A stretch of 64,000 nt of DNA, from the NCBI RefSeq assembly GCF_035083965.1, contig NC_089732.1, positions 12,477,424 through 12,541,423 of the forward strand. Reading direction: 5' to 3'. Positions within the stretch are counted from its first letter, which is position 1; every line of letters starts with the position of its first letter. The notes below the pieces were generated by a model that saw only the letters and a program-made list of their open reading frames with translations, did not search any database and was not told where the DNA came from. The position numbers and the translations under genes are program-made. This stretch comes from Branchiostoma lanceolatum. Its lineage: Eukaryota > Chordata > Leptocardii > Amphioxiformes > Branchiostomatidae. Of the stretch, positions 24,753 through 37,035 are shown in pieces.

Positions 24753-27029
24753 ATGCCTTTTGACGTGGCTAAAATGTCAGGGAAGTGGAAATTTGACAGC
24801 TTTTCCGACAACTATCCTCAAGTCATGGACAAAATGGGTGCGTATATCTGCTGCGGAGTACCATGCCACATACACACTGAAAAAATATTTGATATTCTGT
24901 TTCGCACGCCACAAAGAAGTGTTGTTAAAAACAACTATATTGCCTAAAAGTAGCGTAACGTCAGAAATTATAGAACTGAAGAACAGTCTGATATTCGTTA
25001 CATTTGTTGGATAAAGAACTGTAGTCATAAGTGAGTGGGCAAAGTCCATTGACCGATGAGACATTCAAAATGCATAGCAACTGAAAAGTCAAAAGACGGC
25101 AAGCGCTTCTAAATATGATTTTGGAGGCTATATATAGCTATGAGAGCCTCTTGACCTAATGTTTACTATTCGGGTCTAATTGATATTTTTAGTACACTAG
25201 CTCACTTGTGTCTATAGTTACACACATGGGAATTGTTTATAGAAAAGAAATTCTTAATATCAACATACCCGAGACAATTACAAACGATATTTATTATGTA
25301 CTAGATCTCGGAATGCCACCTAACACTGCTATATAAGGGCCAACACTACAACACACCAGCCAATGACAGACTGCATAACGATTTGTCCTACTCACGATCA
25401 AGACCGACAAAATTGTTAACATTGTATTATATCTATTGTAGATACGTCCGTTACAATATAACTACATACCAAGATAGAGATATTCAAATGGATGTTATCA
25501 TGCCCTGTCCATGTCTACTTATGTTGCCCAATTTATTTAGACATCTGTGCAAAAAACAGACAATGTTATACACTCCTGACGCAGTATACTGTTATCAACA
25601 TAATGTTCTATTGTATCAATTTACATAGCTAGATTATCTCTATCTAATGTTATTCATGAATTATATACGTTCTTTAAACTGTCATATATTAGCTATAGTT
25701 CAATTGTCATGTATGTATAAGTTGCCATACATTCTACCTTATAATGCAGTGCTAAACTTTCTTCCAACACTAAGGTATAAGGAAGAATATTATATTATGA
25801 TTACTACCAACACAGATGATCTTCCATTATAATACATTGTACCTGTTAGATACTAGCAATAGTTCAATTGTCATGTATGTACAGGTTGCCATACATCGTA
25901 CCTGTTACAATTGTAGCGCAAATAAAAGTTTTCATATACGATTTGTAGGTGTACCGAGTGATAGGTTTGAAAAGGTACGGGCGACAGAGTTTCCCCTGGA
26001 TATTTCTCTGCAAGGGAACGTGATGACGTCAAAGCTGGTATATTTGGGGAAGACGATTGAGAACAGTCTCACAATGGGGGAAGAGGGCGAGGAGAACGAC
26101 ACGTCCGGCAAGAAAAGGATGGTAAGTAGTGGTACATAAGGATTTCAGAATATAACAGTCAATATACAGTTTGAGCACATTTCTCATGTTGGTCTTGAAT
26201 TTTTGTGTGGGGGGCGTAGTTAACTCCAGATATTCACCATTTTAGAAGTACTATGAATTTATAGATAGATTTAAAGATGAATTTATCCATAAATTTATAG
26301 ATATATTTATCCATGCTATAATTTATGTCATATATATTTCTCAGTTGCTAAGTAGTAAACTACAGTTCTTCACCATTTTAGGATTAGTATGAATCTATAG
26401 ATAGATTCAGAGATGCATTTATCCATAAATTTCTAGATATATTTATCCATGCTATAATTCATGTCATATATACTTCTCATCAGTTGCTAAGTTTCTCAGT
26501 TTGCAAACAAGATGTCCCTTTTTCAAATCTTCTATCATAATAGTTTCGACCGACTATTTGTACCTAAAAGTTTCGTAACAACCTTTGTAGACCTTTGAAT
26601 CACTTACTGCAACCATTTTATGTTTTGTTTGCTATTCTTCAGGTGACATACACTCTAGAGGGGGACTGCCTTGTGTCGGTTTACCCTGACCATGACGGAA
26701 AGGGCCTTCCAGTTCACACCAGTCGCCATTTCGTGGATGACGACACCATACGTATGGTAGGTAATGTTTATATAGTATGTACTGAGTAACATACTGTCAA
26801 ACAAATATTACTTAAATCAATGTTACTGTGCGAAAAAAAATACAACTAAATATCAAAGCATAGCCACCAAATAGCACATTTATTGTTTATCATATTTCGA
26901 TGATAAAAATGAATTTGTATAACCTTGTCATCACTATGATATACTATATTTCACAATGTCCTATTTCTGATATTACAGACTATCAAAGCTGGAGACGTGG
27001 AGGGATGGGCACTGATCAAGCGGTGTTAA
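24753..27029 (+). CDS. FABP-like intracellular lipid-binding protein G4
   Basis: Exons 24753-24837, 25949-26121, 26643-26756 and 26979-27029 encode 140 aa. It starts MPFDVAKMSGKWKFD, where the usual G-T-W-K is G-K-W-K. Exon 2 has VPSDRFEKVRATEFP, QGNVMTSKLVYLGKTIENS and MGEEGEENDTSG. Exon 3 has VTYTLEGDCLVSVYP, HDGKGLPVHTSRHFVDDD. Exon 4 is TIKAGDVEGWALIKRC, with Ala and Ile replacing Arg-x-Tyr. Exon 3, exon 4 and the start of the 3' UTR resemble G2, suggesting G2 and G4 are sisters. AATAAA at 27184-27189 is a likely poly(A) signal. All splice sites are canonical (GTGCGT, GTAAGT, GTAGGT). Confidence 0.92.
26222..26490. repeat. Tandem duplication (~140 bp x 2) in G4 intron 2
   Basis: Two copies share CACCATTTTAG, ATAGATAGATT, ATTTATCCATAAATTT and ATTTATCCATGCTATAAT in the same order. 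They differ by scattered substitutions, so the event is not very recent. Confidence 0.85.
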
Positions 27030-28274
27030 ACATCCGAGAGGACGTTGACCTTTGTGAATCAGCCTCTCCTTAGCAAGAGACTGAAAAATTTTATCTTTCC
27101 CACCGATCTTAATGTTGGTTATCGTCTTATAGCGTTCAAACCGTGCGACCTACAAATGAGAGATTGTAATGCTTTCATAATTCAATAAACAATATTCGCT
27201 TCACTTTCAAGTAATGAATGAACCCGTCATTCATTTTTTCCTGTACTCGCCAAAAAATAATATCAGGTTTCAAAGACAAGAAACGTGGTTTTTCTTTTGT
27301 GTTAATTATTCCAATATGCTCTTTTTGAAAATAACTTTCTATCCAATCTGATGACGTCAGAGGGAGGATCTAAACTTTTTTCTGGATCTTGGACAAACAG
27401 AAAAACTGGTCAGATAGCATCACGATCTACCCTCGCAACATCCGCTTGGAGATTAACAACTAACAAGTCCTGTAGTACACCAACGCGTTCGGCAGGTGTC
27501 ATCTCTGTACATAGACGACAGGTGACATGCAAAACGCTTGAGAGTTCATCTGTGTTATTAGAAGTTATTCTGTATCAAAGTTGAACTGTAATTTCCAGCA
27601 CACAGAAAAGGACTTGCCTAAATTTTCGATTGATCAACTCCATCCAGTCTTTGTCAATGAACACTTTTTTGCAAGAGGAAGCCATTTATATCAGGGCCTT
27701 TCAACCATCCCTTGACAGAGACGGAGGGCGCTATATACTTTCTGCAACTTATGATCCATTGTTCACCGAGTCACATGTCCTATTTGCATAAGGTGACGTC
27801 ACAGAGGTAGTGGATTGCTCATTCCTTAACAAAGACTCGAGTTGACCAGTAAAAAAATTACGTCCAATTTTCTGTGTTGGACATTGCAGAATTTTGATAC
27901 AAAATGACATGAAAAACAGTCAATCATAAAACTTTGATTTTTATTTTTCTGTGAAAAAGATGAGGTTGTGGTTTGTCTTCTGTTTGTCGCCAAGTCATAC
28001 CACCAGGAAAAATGTACACAAAATGCGACATAACTCTATATGGCAAGCTTGACCCACACGACCCTAGGTATATCGATTGCACAGAGACAGAGTGACTGAC
28101 AGTTGCCAATAGTTACCAACGGCCTATTGGTTCTATGCTAGCCACGCCCACTTCGCATTTGACCTGCTTCTATTTGCTCCTTAAAGACAGTGTTGCCGGT
28201 ATTTACAAGACGTGTGTGTTCCAAGTCTACCTAGCCAGCGTTCTCCTCACAAGAAGCTCTAACGACCGTTTAAG
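27030..28274. other. G4-G5 spacer and G5 upstream region
   Basis: No gene. From about 27945 the sequence is paralogous to the region upstream of G6 (31275 onward), marking the left edge of the G5/G6 duplication. Confidence 0.6.
28102..28116 (+). promoter_or_regulatory. RFX X-box-like motif upstream of G5
   Basis: GTTGCCAATAGTTAC, about 160 bp before the start codon. The corresponding ~29 bp are missing upstream of G6, where GTGACTGACGG runs directly into TCCTATCCTAGCC. Confidence 0.35.
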
Positions 28275-30606
28275 ATGCCTTTTGACATAGCTAAGGAGAC
28301 AGGTACCTGGAAGGCGAGCGGAAACTCTGACAACTATGGCGAGATACTGCAGAAACTCGGTAGGTGTGTTGGTGGAATCTAAGGTAGAGTCCTTAGGGTG
28401 TGGGACCCTTTCTTCTGTGCTTGTTAAATATTTGCACAGTGTAACGTGAACTGTCCAGTGGCATGACGACGTTCTTTGGTGCCAAGTGGACCAGAAATGA
28501 TACCCAAGCGGAGGGGTCGTTTAAGGGTCAAAGAAAAGACTTTTGGGTCCCTCACGGTACAAGGTTTGCGTTACAAATAATCTTAGATCAAATATAACGT
28601 TTCAACAACTAAAACCCGTTCATTAATAAATTGCATTCACAGCTTTTTTTGCTTATACTGAAGAAACCAATCATCTAATTAATTGCAAAATAGAAAACCG
28701 ATATTTGTATCAAATCTAGCTTATAGAAAATCATGTTTCTCTCTGAATCTCCCCTTTCTATATACGTTTGATTACGCTGTGACCACCAAAAACGTATAGT
28801 ATTTAGTTTATAAACTCCTCGTAAGAAAATCCTAAAAAAATTCTTACTGACAACAACAACAACCTTCAAGATGAGGGTTTCGTTTAACATTACCTATAAA
28901 AACTGCTACGTTTAAAAAAAACACAGCGTGCATCACATCTTGTGCATACTAGCAGACGACATGTCAATCTACAAACGAATGCAGCAAAGGGATTGTGAGT
29001 TATAGCTGCGTACCTACGGACATGACCAATCACAATACTCCTGTCGGAGGTCACTGACCTCCTTCACGGAGTGAATATGTATCAAAATACGTGAAACTAA
29101 CCAATGAATGTGCCTATTCTAATGTAGGTGTCCCGCCGGATATGCTGCCGAAGATCCTTGAGATAGAGTACTCGGTAGAGATGACTGTTTCGGGGGACAA
29201 GTTCACCTACAAGCTCACAGAGTTCGGTATGACGTCAGACAACACCTTCACCTTGGGCGTGGAGAGCGAGGAGCAAGACGCATGGGGCTCGAAAAGGATG
29301 GTGGGTAGAAAAAACATTGCATGCTGGGAGACGCAGGGCATTGTGGGTACACGAAAAACGATCCGTAAATTTTTGATCCGTAAATTTTATCGAAAGAAGA
29401 AGTCAAACCCAATACGATTAGCTCGATATATGTTTCAGGATGTAAGATAACCAAGAAGCAGTATATCACTGCTGCATTTATCATTTTATATCTAAATGTA
29501 TGTGTATTTGCAATTAGTCTTCAGGCATGTTTTGCAATGAACTTATTAAACAGTACAACCGTTACGAAAAGCCAAACTTTACATCTTGTGGCAGGTAAAA
29601 TTCATGGTATAGTATCACATCAATGAGCCTTCATACATATAGATTCGATTAAAACTTTTTCAATTGTGATATATGTACAAATATCATAAGTATTTGCATG
29701 AGCCCCAAAGCATAATAGACGAAAGACGGAATCCTCAGTTAAAAGAAGGGATAACACTGCGATCATTTAGGCGTCCCTAGTAATAACGAATAGCCCAATA
29801 TGACATGCCATATTTTGACGTTTCCAAAGATGAATTGCATATCTATAGCGTACATTTGGTCTCGTATGCTCTCTGTAGGTGACATACAGCTTAGAAGGAG
29901 ACTCGCTTGTGAACACCTATCCTAGCGTGGACGGGAAAGGCTTACATTTCCGAAGTGCTCGCCGCTTCGTGGACGACAACACCATACGTACGGTAAGGCT
30001 GTTTTATATTCCCGGTGCCATTCTTCTATGGAAGCAGTACCGACTTCGTTGTTTGGCATTGATTTTTGCATATGTTTATCTTCATGGATACACACAAAGA
30101 CGCACACAAACGCACGCACAGACACACAGACATACACACAGACACACACACGCGCGTGCACACACACACGCGTTCACACACACACACACACACATGCATG
30201 CATACACACACACGCACATACGTACGTACACACACGCACGCACGCACACACACGCACGCACACTTACATACACACGCACGCACGCACACACACATATATA
30301 CCCACGCACACATACATACATACATACATACATACATACATACATACATGCAAAAAACAAACACAAAGACAAACACACACACACAAACACACACACAATG
30401 AAGGAGAAAGTCAGGAAGACAAATATATATATATAGAGAGAGAGAGAGGAGAGAGAGGGAGGGAGGGAGAGAGAGAGAGAGAAATACATACATAGCGGTA
30501 CGTCCATAAATAAAAAAATAAACGTTTGATTTGTATTGATTTCTCTCCACAGGAGCTGAAGGTTGGTGACATGGAAGGCTGGTCGGAGGCCAAGCGAGTG
30601 GTGTAG
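28275..30606 (+). CDS. FABP-like intracellular lipid-binding protein G5
   Basis: Exons 28275-28359, 29128-29300, 29879-29992 and 30553-30606 encode 141 aa. It starts MPFDIAKETGTWKASG. Exon 2 has VPPDMLPKILEIEY, VSGDKFTYKLTEFGMT and FTLGVESEEQDAWG, where a Trp replaces the usual Asp/Ser-Gly turn. Exon 3 has VTYSLEGDSLVNTYP and SARRFVDD with the Arg106 equivalent. Exon 4 is ELKVGDMEGWSEAKRVV, one codon longer than elsewhere, with Ser and Ala for Arg-x-Tyr. It is a young duplicate of G6: exon 1 differs at a single residue and the 5' UTR, intron starts and 3' flank align. ATTAAA at 30735-30740 is a possible poly(A) signal. Intron 3 holds (CA)n and (GA)n tracts. Confidence 0.93.
30085..30485. repeat. 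(CA)n/(CATA)n and (GA)n microsatellites in G5 intron 3
   Basis: 30085-30400 is CA-rich with an embedded (CATA)n run at about 30309-30348. 30432-30480 is (GA)n. Open frames on both strands here encode only Thr/His or Cys/Val repeats. Confidence 0.95.
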
Positions 30607-31575
30607 TCTACTCTCTACAAATCCTAGTTCGTAGCATACAACAAGGAACAGGCAAAATATTCTTCGCAGAATTTGTCCTAGTCATCACGCTGAAAAGATC
30701 AACGAGAACATACTGTCTGCTATCCTTGTAAACTATTAAAAGGTGTGTAACAAAATGTGAGTGTGATTGTTGTTTGTGAGTCGAAGAAATACATTGTCGA
30801 GCCACCAGTGAAGCTTATTATCTCCGGTATCTTCTCACAATATCAAAACTATTCAAAGTAAAATCTTATTGTATGGAGTTGCCAGGTTGTTTCCAGGGAT
30901 ATAGTGGGAGGTATTGGACACTAAGCACTTTATCCTGGGGTCTTTGTTTGTTGGTTTGTGCATAAAGCCCCTGTCACACAGCAGATAAGGTGGATTTTTT
31001 GCCAAAAAATTGTTGTCTCTGGCGATTTTGAATTCGGTGACTCTGAAACACAGCAGTACGCCTAACCACCCCTGAATCAAAATCCGTCACTGCAGGGAGG
31101 CGTCCACTCGCATACGCACATTGAAAGGGAATGTCAACTCTTATTTATTAATTATGAAGATAAGGTCTTGGTTTGAATTAAAAGCATCTCATTATGTTCA
31201 TCAGCACTTAAGGTTTCTGCCTGCCAAAAGCAATGAACATCCATAAAACGTAAGTGAAGTTTAACTTTAATAAAGAAGACATTAAGCATACGACTTTTGG
31301 TTTATCTGCTGTTTGTTCATACCACCAGGGGAAAAATACAAAAAATGCGACGAAAATTAACTCTACATAGTAAACTTGATACGTGCCATGGCCCACACGA
31401 CCCAAGGTATATCGATTGCACATAGGCAGAGTGACTGACGGTCCTATCCTAGCCACGCCCACTTCACCTTTGACCTGCTCCTTAAAGACAGTTTTGTCGA
31501 TATTTACAAGACGTGTGTGTTCCAAGTCTACCTGGTCAGCGTTCTCCTCACAAGAAGCTCTAAGGACCCTCTAAG
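30607..31575. other. G5-G6 spacer
   Basis: It holds the G5 3' flank, which is paralogous to the G6 3' flank (AGAACATACTGTCTGC in both), and then the G6 upstream region. No gene. Confidence 0.6.
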
Positions 31576-34500
31576 ATGCCCTTTGACATAGCTAAGGAGA
31601 CAGGGACTTGGAAGGCGAGCGGAAACTCTGACAACTATGGCGAGATGCTGCAGAAACTCGGTAGGTGTGCTGGTGGAACCTAGGTGTTCTTAAAAGCACA
31701 GAACCCTTTAACTTGTGCTTGACACATGTTTGCACAATGTAATATGAGCCATTCAGAGGTATGACGACGTTCTATGGTGCCAAGTGGACCAGAAAAGATA
31801 CCCAAGCGAAGGGGTCGTTGAAGGGTCAAACTAAAGACTCCCTCACGGTAGAGGGTTTGTAATACAAAGATTGTTAGATTTAGATGCAGAACCTCTCCAC
31901 AACTTCACTTAATTGTTGCCAATTTGCCACAAAGACCAAGACCCCCTTTAGAAATGTATTAACTGCATTCACATCTGTTTTGCTTATACCAAGATAGACC
32001 AATCAACCAAGTAACCAACCAACCAACCAACCAATCGATCAACCAACAAACCAGGATAGAATAACTCAAACTTATGTAATGTTTACGGAAGGTTTGTTCC
32101 TTCTGAATCTCCACTTGCTATACGTTTGATCACGATGTGAACACACGGCAAAGAGTATACACGATGGTTCGTTACCAGGGGAAAATTTCCACTGTAAGGG
32201 AGCGTATCAGGTTACCGGGACTCCCGCGTGGTCCCCGGGGGAGCCGTAACATCTTCTAAAAGATCATGATATTTAGAAAAACGATCTCTCGCACGTGTCT
32301 CGCCTATCAGAAATGAAATTAGTCAATATGTATACCTCAAATCCTGCCGTTTTACGCATGTTGCATAATTTTGTCTGAATATTTTCTTAGGTTGGCCAAG
32401 TTGGCTGTTTTAGAAAGGATGTTCGGTGGACAAAATAACAAAACGGTTTAAATAACTTGGTTCTAAACGTGACTAGAAATTCCAATCTTCTATATTCTGA
32501 ACAATAACAATAATACTAAGCTTTCTGTTTTTGGATTTTTTAAATTTCTCTTTCAAATTATTTCTACGACCAAAAATAGGTCCAAAAATTATTTTTTTTA
32601 CACTCAAACACCGGTAATTCACAATTTCCGCCGTATCAGAAAAATCCCTAAAACAGAAGCCTGGGGATGTTAGTTCTCGATAATTTAAGCCCTCGATGAG
32701 TGAGTTTGAACTCACATTGTTCGAGTTTTTCATACCACTTTGGAATAATGTCATGCCTAATGAATAGGGGGAGGGGGTACTTGATGCCGGCGTAAACAAG
32801 TCCTGCAACATTCAAAGTCATCAACAATGGCGCCAGTTGCTTGGCTATATGTTCCATACCCACAACAAAATGTCAGCAAAGATATACTGTCCAGAAAATA
32901 GTTTGTATTTGTGATAAAGTGTTTATTTCTTCTTGTGCAAGGGACCTAGGACAGAAAGGGCGTTTTGGCGCGGATTTACAGTGAAAACCAGCAATGGCCG
33001 CGAGTGACCCCAAATAGAACGCACGTTCTATTCGAATACGCCACTTCGAACATAAAAGAATGTTGTTCGAATTCTAAAAAAGTCTGGAAATTTTGCGCCC
33101 ATATTTGACCATCGTGATAGTAAATTGTTCATAACTCCTCCTTAACAACAAACAGAATATATGTATCCACATGCGTGTAACTGAGCTATGAATGTGCTCT
33201 ATACTAGTGCAGGTATCCCGCCAAGTATGGTGCCGAAGATACTAGAGATGGAATACTCTGTACAGATGATAGTTTCGGGCGACAAGTTCACCTACAAGCT
33301 CACAAAGTTCGGTATGACGTCAGTCAACACCTTCACCTTGGGTGTTGAGAGCGAGGAACAAGACGCGTGGGGCACGAAAAGGATGGTGGGTATAAAGCGC
33401 ATTGCCTGCTGGGAGACACGGGGCATTATGGGTACACGAAAGACGATTGTTGTGCTAACCTTTTAGATCTATAAATTCGTCTTCCACTTACCTCAAAGGA
33501 AGTATTCAAACCTAGTAAAATTAGCATGATGTATGTTTCAGGATGTAGGATATATATGATTTTGCATCTTTTTGTATTTGCAATTGTCCCTCGGGCATGG
33601 ACTTATTATTCAATACAACCTTATTAAAAGCCGAACTGTACATTTTGCGACAGGTAAAAGTCTTCTTACATATACTATTAGATGTTCCTAACTAGCACCA
33701 TGTACATTTTAGAATGAAGCACAACATGAGATGTAGCCCTTAATATATGTATCTCTTATCAGTATTTGTCTTGTTTCTCCTAGCAATCAGCCTTCGATCA
33801 TGTATTACAATAGAATTTGAATATCTAAAACATATCAATCAGTTGGCTATCATTGTGATATACGTCCAACTTTTTCCTAACAACTCTTTGCAAAACCTCC
33901 AAAGCATGATTACTGTATATAAAGGTAAAAGGCGAGACCTTGACCAAATGAAGCAGAACATTGTCATGGAGGCATGTCTAGTTATGACGACTATCCTAAT
34001 CCTATATGCCATATTTTGACGTTTTTAAAAGGTGTATTGCTAATTTCCGAAAATAATTTCATCAGGTTGGTAGAACATAGGATATTTGGAGTTTCTTTTA
34101 AAACAACCAGGTAATCTCACCTGCTGACGTTTCGGTGTCTGTCAGACACCTTCTTCAAAGCTTCTGACTGGAGTACTGCTTCTCACCGTTATAAGTAGCC
34201 GATAACGAGCAAACCGAGACGAGGGGGGATACAAGCTCAGCCACATTTGGGATAACGTTCTCGCCGCAAAAGCGCCACCTGCATCAGCTACTTATAGCGG
34301 CGAGAAGCAGTACTCCAGTCAGAAGCTCTGAGGAAGGTGTCTGACAGACACCGAAACGTCAGCAGGTGAGATTACCTGGTTGTGTTAAAAGAAACTCCAA
34401 ATATCCTGTATTGCTAATGGTGTACATGTGCTCTTTTTTCTTAAGGTGACCTACAGCTTGGAGGGGGACACCCTGGTGAACACTTATCCTAGCGTGAACG

Positions 34501-34703
34501 GGAAAGGCCTTAACTTCCACAGTGCTCGCCGCTTCGTGGACGACAACACCATACGTACGGTAAGCTTGTTTTATCTTTCTGGTATCAAGACAGTATCAGC
34601 TATATTGTGTTGAATTTCGTGTATACACACACGCGGCAGTACACACACGGTAGAGAGAGAGAGAGACAGACAGAGAGAAAAAAGAGTGTGTGTGTATGTA
34701 AGG

Positions 34704-34736
<33 letters not shown>

Positions 34737-35064
34737 GCAGACAGAGAGAGAGACAAAGAGAAAGTGTGTATTTGTGAGCAAAATAGAGTAAGAGAGAGGA
34801 AGAGGGAGAGAGAAAGTGAGGGAGAGAGAGAGGAGAGAGAGAGAAAGAGAGAGGGGGAGAGAGAGAAAGTGAGAGAGAGAGAGAAAGAGAGAGAGGGAGA
34901 GAGAGAGGGGGAGAGAGAAAGAGAGAGGGGGAGAGAGAGCGAAAGATAGAGAGAGATAATGTGATACAATCAATGACACGCTAATTTTTATGTTTATTCT
35001 TTATAAACAGGAGCTGAACGTTGATGACATGGAAGGCTGGGCGGAGGTAAAACGAGTGGTGTAG
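31576..35064 (+). CDS. FABP-like intracellular lipid-binding protein G6
   Basis: Exons 31576-31660, 33213-33385, 34446-34559 and 35011-35064 encode 141 aa. It starts MPFDIAKETGTWKASG. Exon 2 has IPPSMVPKILEMEY, VSGDKFTYKLTKFGMT and FTLGVESEEQDAWG. Exon 3 has VTYSLEGDTLVNTYP and SARRFVDD. Exon 4 is ELNVDDMEGWAEVKRVV: the Gly that opens this strand elsewhere (G-D) is Asp here, and Ala and Val replace Arg-x-Tyr. It is a tandem duplicate of G5. Since duplication it has gained about 0.9 kb in intron 1, a Penelope-like foldback in intron 2, a purine tract in intron 3 and a MITE in the 3' flank, and it lost the X-box-like motif. ATTAAA at 35573-35578 may be the poly(A) signal. Confidence 0.92.
32150..33090. 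other. Extra sequence in G6 intron 1 relative to G5
   Basis: G6 intron 1 is 1552 bp against 768 bp in G5. The surplus is mostly here. No transposase, terminal repeat or target duplication is evident by eye. Confidence 0.45.
34045..34407. mobile_element. Foldback Penelope-like element end in G6 intron 2
   Basis: Two inverted arms of about 120 bp (GGATATTTGGAGTTTC at the left, its inverse at 34390-34406) each carry the hammerhead-like motif GAAACGTC with helix II GGTGTCT/AGACACC. The element is flanked by an 11-bp direct repeat, GTATTGCTAAT, at 34034-34044 and 34408-34418. G5 has an uninterrupted GAATTGCATAT-like site at the same place. It is a small non-coding fossil that looks structurally complete as a solo end, inserted after the G5/G6 duplication. 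Confidence 0.7.
34650..34960. repeat. ~310-bp polypurine (GA)n tract in G6 intron 3
   Basis: The plus strand is almost purely A and G, with brief GT interruptions at about 34686-34700 and 34765-34775. Such tracts can form triplex DNA. The paralogous G5 intron is CA-rich instead. Confidence 0.95.
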
Positions 35065-35094
35065 TCCACTCTCTGCAAGTGCTAGTTCGTGACT

Positions 35095-35348
35095 TAGCCT
35101 CCTTCGCAGGCTTCCTACAACGGCGGCGTATATATTTGGGGGAGGGGGGTGATGCAAGTTCTTACAGGGCCAAGGTTCTCTAATGCCGGCAAGGGAGTTT
35201 CGCTGCCGAGGAAGTTATGTCGCCTAACTCCCTTGGCAGCGAAACTCCCTTGCCGGCATTAGAGAACCTTGGCCCGTGTAAGAACTTGCGTCACCCCCCT
35301 CCCCCAAATATATACGCCGCCGTTCTAGGAAGCCTGCGAAGGAGGCTA
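35095..35348. mobile_element. Palindromic MITE with TA target site (G6 3' flank)
   Basis: A nearly perfect ~115-bp inverted repeat begins TAGCCTCCTTCGCAGGCTTC and ends with its complement, with a spacer of about 25 bp. TA at both ends suggests a Tc1/mariner-type target duplication. A relative with the same ends lies at 47538-47999. G5 lacks it. Confidence 0.8.
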
Positions 35349-35833
35349 AAAAGGACTATTCTGCACAACCTTTGTGTTATACAACTCGCCGAATAGCTTG
35401 AGTGCCTCCTTCCCCAATTCCTATGTATATTTCTCATTGGATGGGACTCGCTGTAGTATCTTTACTGAAGGACGATTGCGGTGCGAAAGATGTCGGTTAG
35501 CTTGAGTGCCTCCTTCCCCAATTCCTATACAACTCGCCGAAGAGAACATACTGTCTGCTATCCTTGTCAATGATTAAAAGTCGTGTGACAAAGCGTCACG
35601 GTGACTGTATATTTTGAGTCTATGAAATATGATATTGACCGACCAGAGTCGAAGTTAGTACATGCGCCTAACGTAACGTGTAGCTTCTCAATATTGTCAA
35701 AATCACCATAATGAAAAGAAAATAAATAAAATCATAATATTTAGAGTTGTCAGATTGTTTCCAAGGATAGGGTGGGAGTATTAGACACTGAGCTCTATAT
35801 CGACTTGGCTTTTGGTTGCTGGGATGTACATAA

Positions 35834-36150
35834 ACTGTAAAAACCCAAAAGGGCGAGTACGCCGCTACCGGGATTAGAACCCGCCCAATCCCGATCCGCA
35901 CGGCTTGGGAACTCAACGCGCTAACCACTAGGCTAAAAGGTCCGGACCAGTTAGACTGGTCAGTTAGTGGAGGTTGATCCCCACTGTTACACTACTCCCC
36001 CTTTTCTGTCAAGACTCGTCCCGAGTCTCCGAGTACGACATCCCCGTGTGATCTGATCGTTACTCACAGGGCCGGTGTGGGAACCACTGTAAAAACCCAA
36101 AGGGGCAAGCATGCCGCTCCCGGGATTAGAACCCGCGCCAATCCATATGA
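35834..36150 (-). repeat. tRNA-derived SINE, one copy plus a partial copy
   Basis: On the minus strand TAGCCTAGTGGTTAGCGCG (A box, 35915-35935) and GGGTTCTAATCCCGG (B box, about 35873) form a tRNA-like head. A second partial head with the same B box and GTAAAAACCCAAAG lies at 36088-36150. They are SINE parts, not functional tRNA genes, since no acceptor stem forms. Confidence 0.7.
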
Positions 36151-36169
36151 TGTTAAGTCTTATTCTATA

Positions 36170-36250
36170 CCTCCACTTTGTGTTATGTTAACGAACTCTT
36201 GCCATACTTTGTACCATGTACAATTGTCATGCAATAAAGTTCTTCTTCTT
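36170..36250 (+). mobile_element. LINE 3' end fragment
   Basis: TTTGTACCATGTACAATTGT, then GCAATAAAGTTCTTCTTC: the same kind of tail as the minus-strand LINE ends at 345 and 19034, with a terminal (TTC)n run. Confidence 0.6.
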
Positions 36251-36415
36251 CCCCTATCACACAGCACGTAAATCGATCGCCCGAGTGCTGAGTCTGCGAG
36301 TTCTAAATGACATTCTGGGAAGTTATTCGTCAGGTGCAAATGTCCTCTAGATCATGACGATTTTAGGGATCGACCGATGTTCGCAAGTCCCCATGCAGCT
36401 TCCAATGTGATAGGG
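36251..36415. mobile_element. Small MITE-like element
   Basis: CCCCTATCACA at the left and TGTGATAGGG at the right form short terminal inverted repeats around 165 bp. No coding content or secure target duplication. Confidence 0.4.
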
Positions 36416-37035
36416 TGGATTGTTCGGCCCCAAATAGGTGTCTCTTTTTCAATTTTGAATTCGGCGACTTTCTTGCGATCGATGAATACGACCGAAGCTC
36501 TTCGACTGCGCGGAAGAGGCTTAACCCAGGATGAGTGCCTGATCTACTCATTATCTAGTCTTAATCACATTTGGGAATCTATTGGGCTCGGCCCAAGAAA
36601 CACCCCAAAAAGATGGCTTAACGCTTATCTTAATTGGACCGGATCCTTTCAAATATACTTTATCATTTCAAAATCCAGTGAATACTCCTTATTCGGCTTT
36701 TATCTAGATGGAATTAGTTATAATACACTCAGGCTATTTAAACTGAATTTAGCAACAGATTAATTGTGAAACAAAGGCTGGGGACATGTGACTGCGTAAC
36801 TCAAGGGAATAGTTTGTCCACAGAGATGTATCCTGATTGGTCACAATATGCGACGATATGCAAATTACCATTCTGCGCGTGCGTACTACGTTGACCACGC
36901 CTCCAGAGGCTAAATCTTTTAAAAGGCCTGTCACACCTAGATACGCCCCAGAAAAGCTCAACTGTGCAAGAGTGGCAAAGATCCTGGTCTTCTTTCCTTC
37001 TTCGACGGACGACGAGCCGAATCCTAACTTCCAAA

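Noticed and set aside
30026-30550. Long open frames of 111-185 codons on both strands
   Set aside because: They are translations of (CA)n/(GT)n and (GA)n microsatellites. Only 29879-29992 is real coding sequence (G5 exon 3).
32150-33090. A retroviral or LTR element in G6 intron 1
   Set aside because: No terminal direct repeats, primer-binding site or coding domain could be seen.
34571-34979. Leu/Ser-rich and Arg/Glu-rich open frames
   Set aside because: Translations of the (GA)n/(CT)n tract.
35834-36150. Possible tRNA genes at the SINE heads (also 3705, 48740, 53650)
   Set aside because: A and B boxes are present but complete cloverleaf and acceptor stems are not, and SINE bodies follow.
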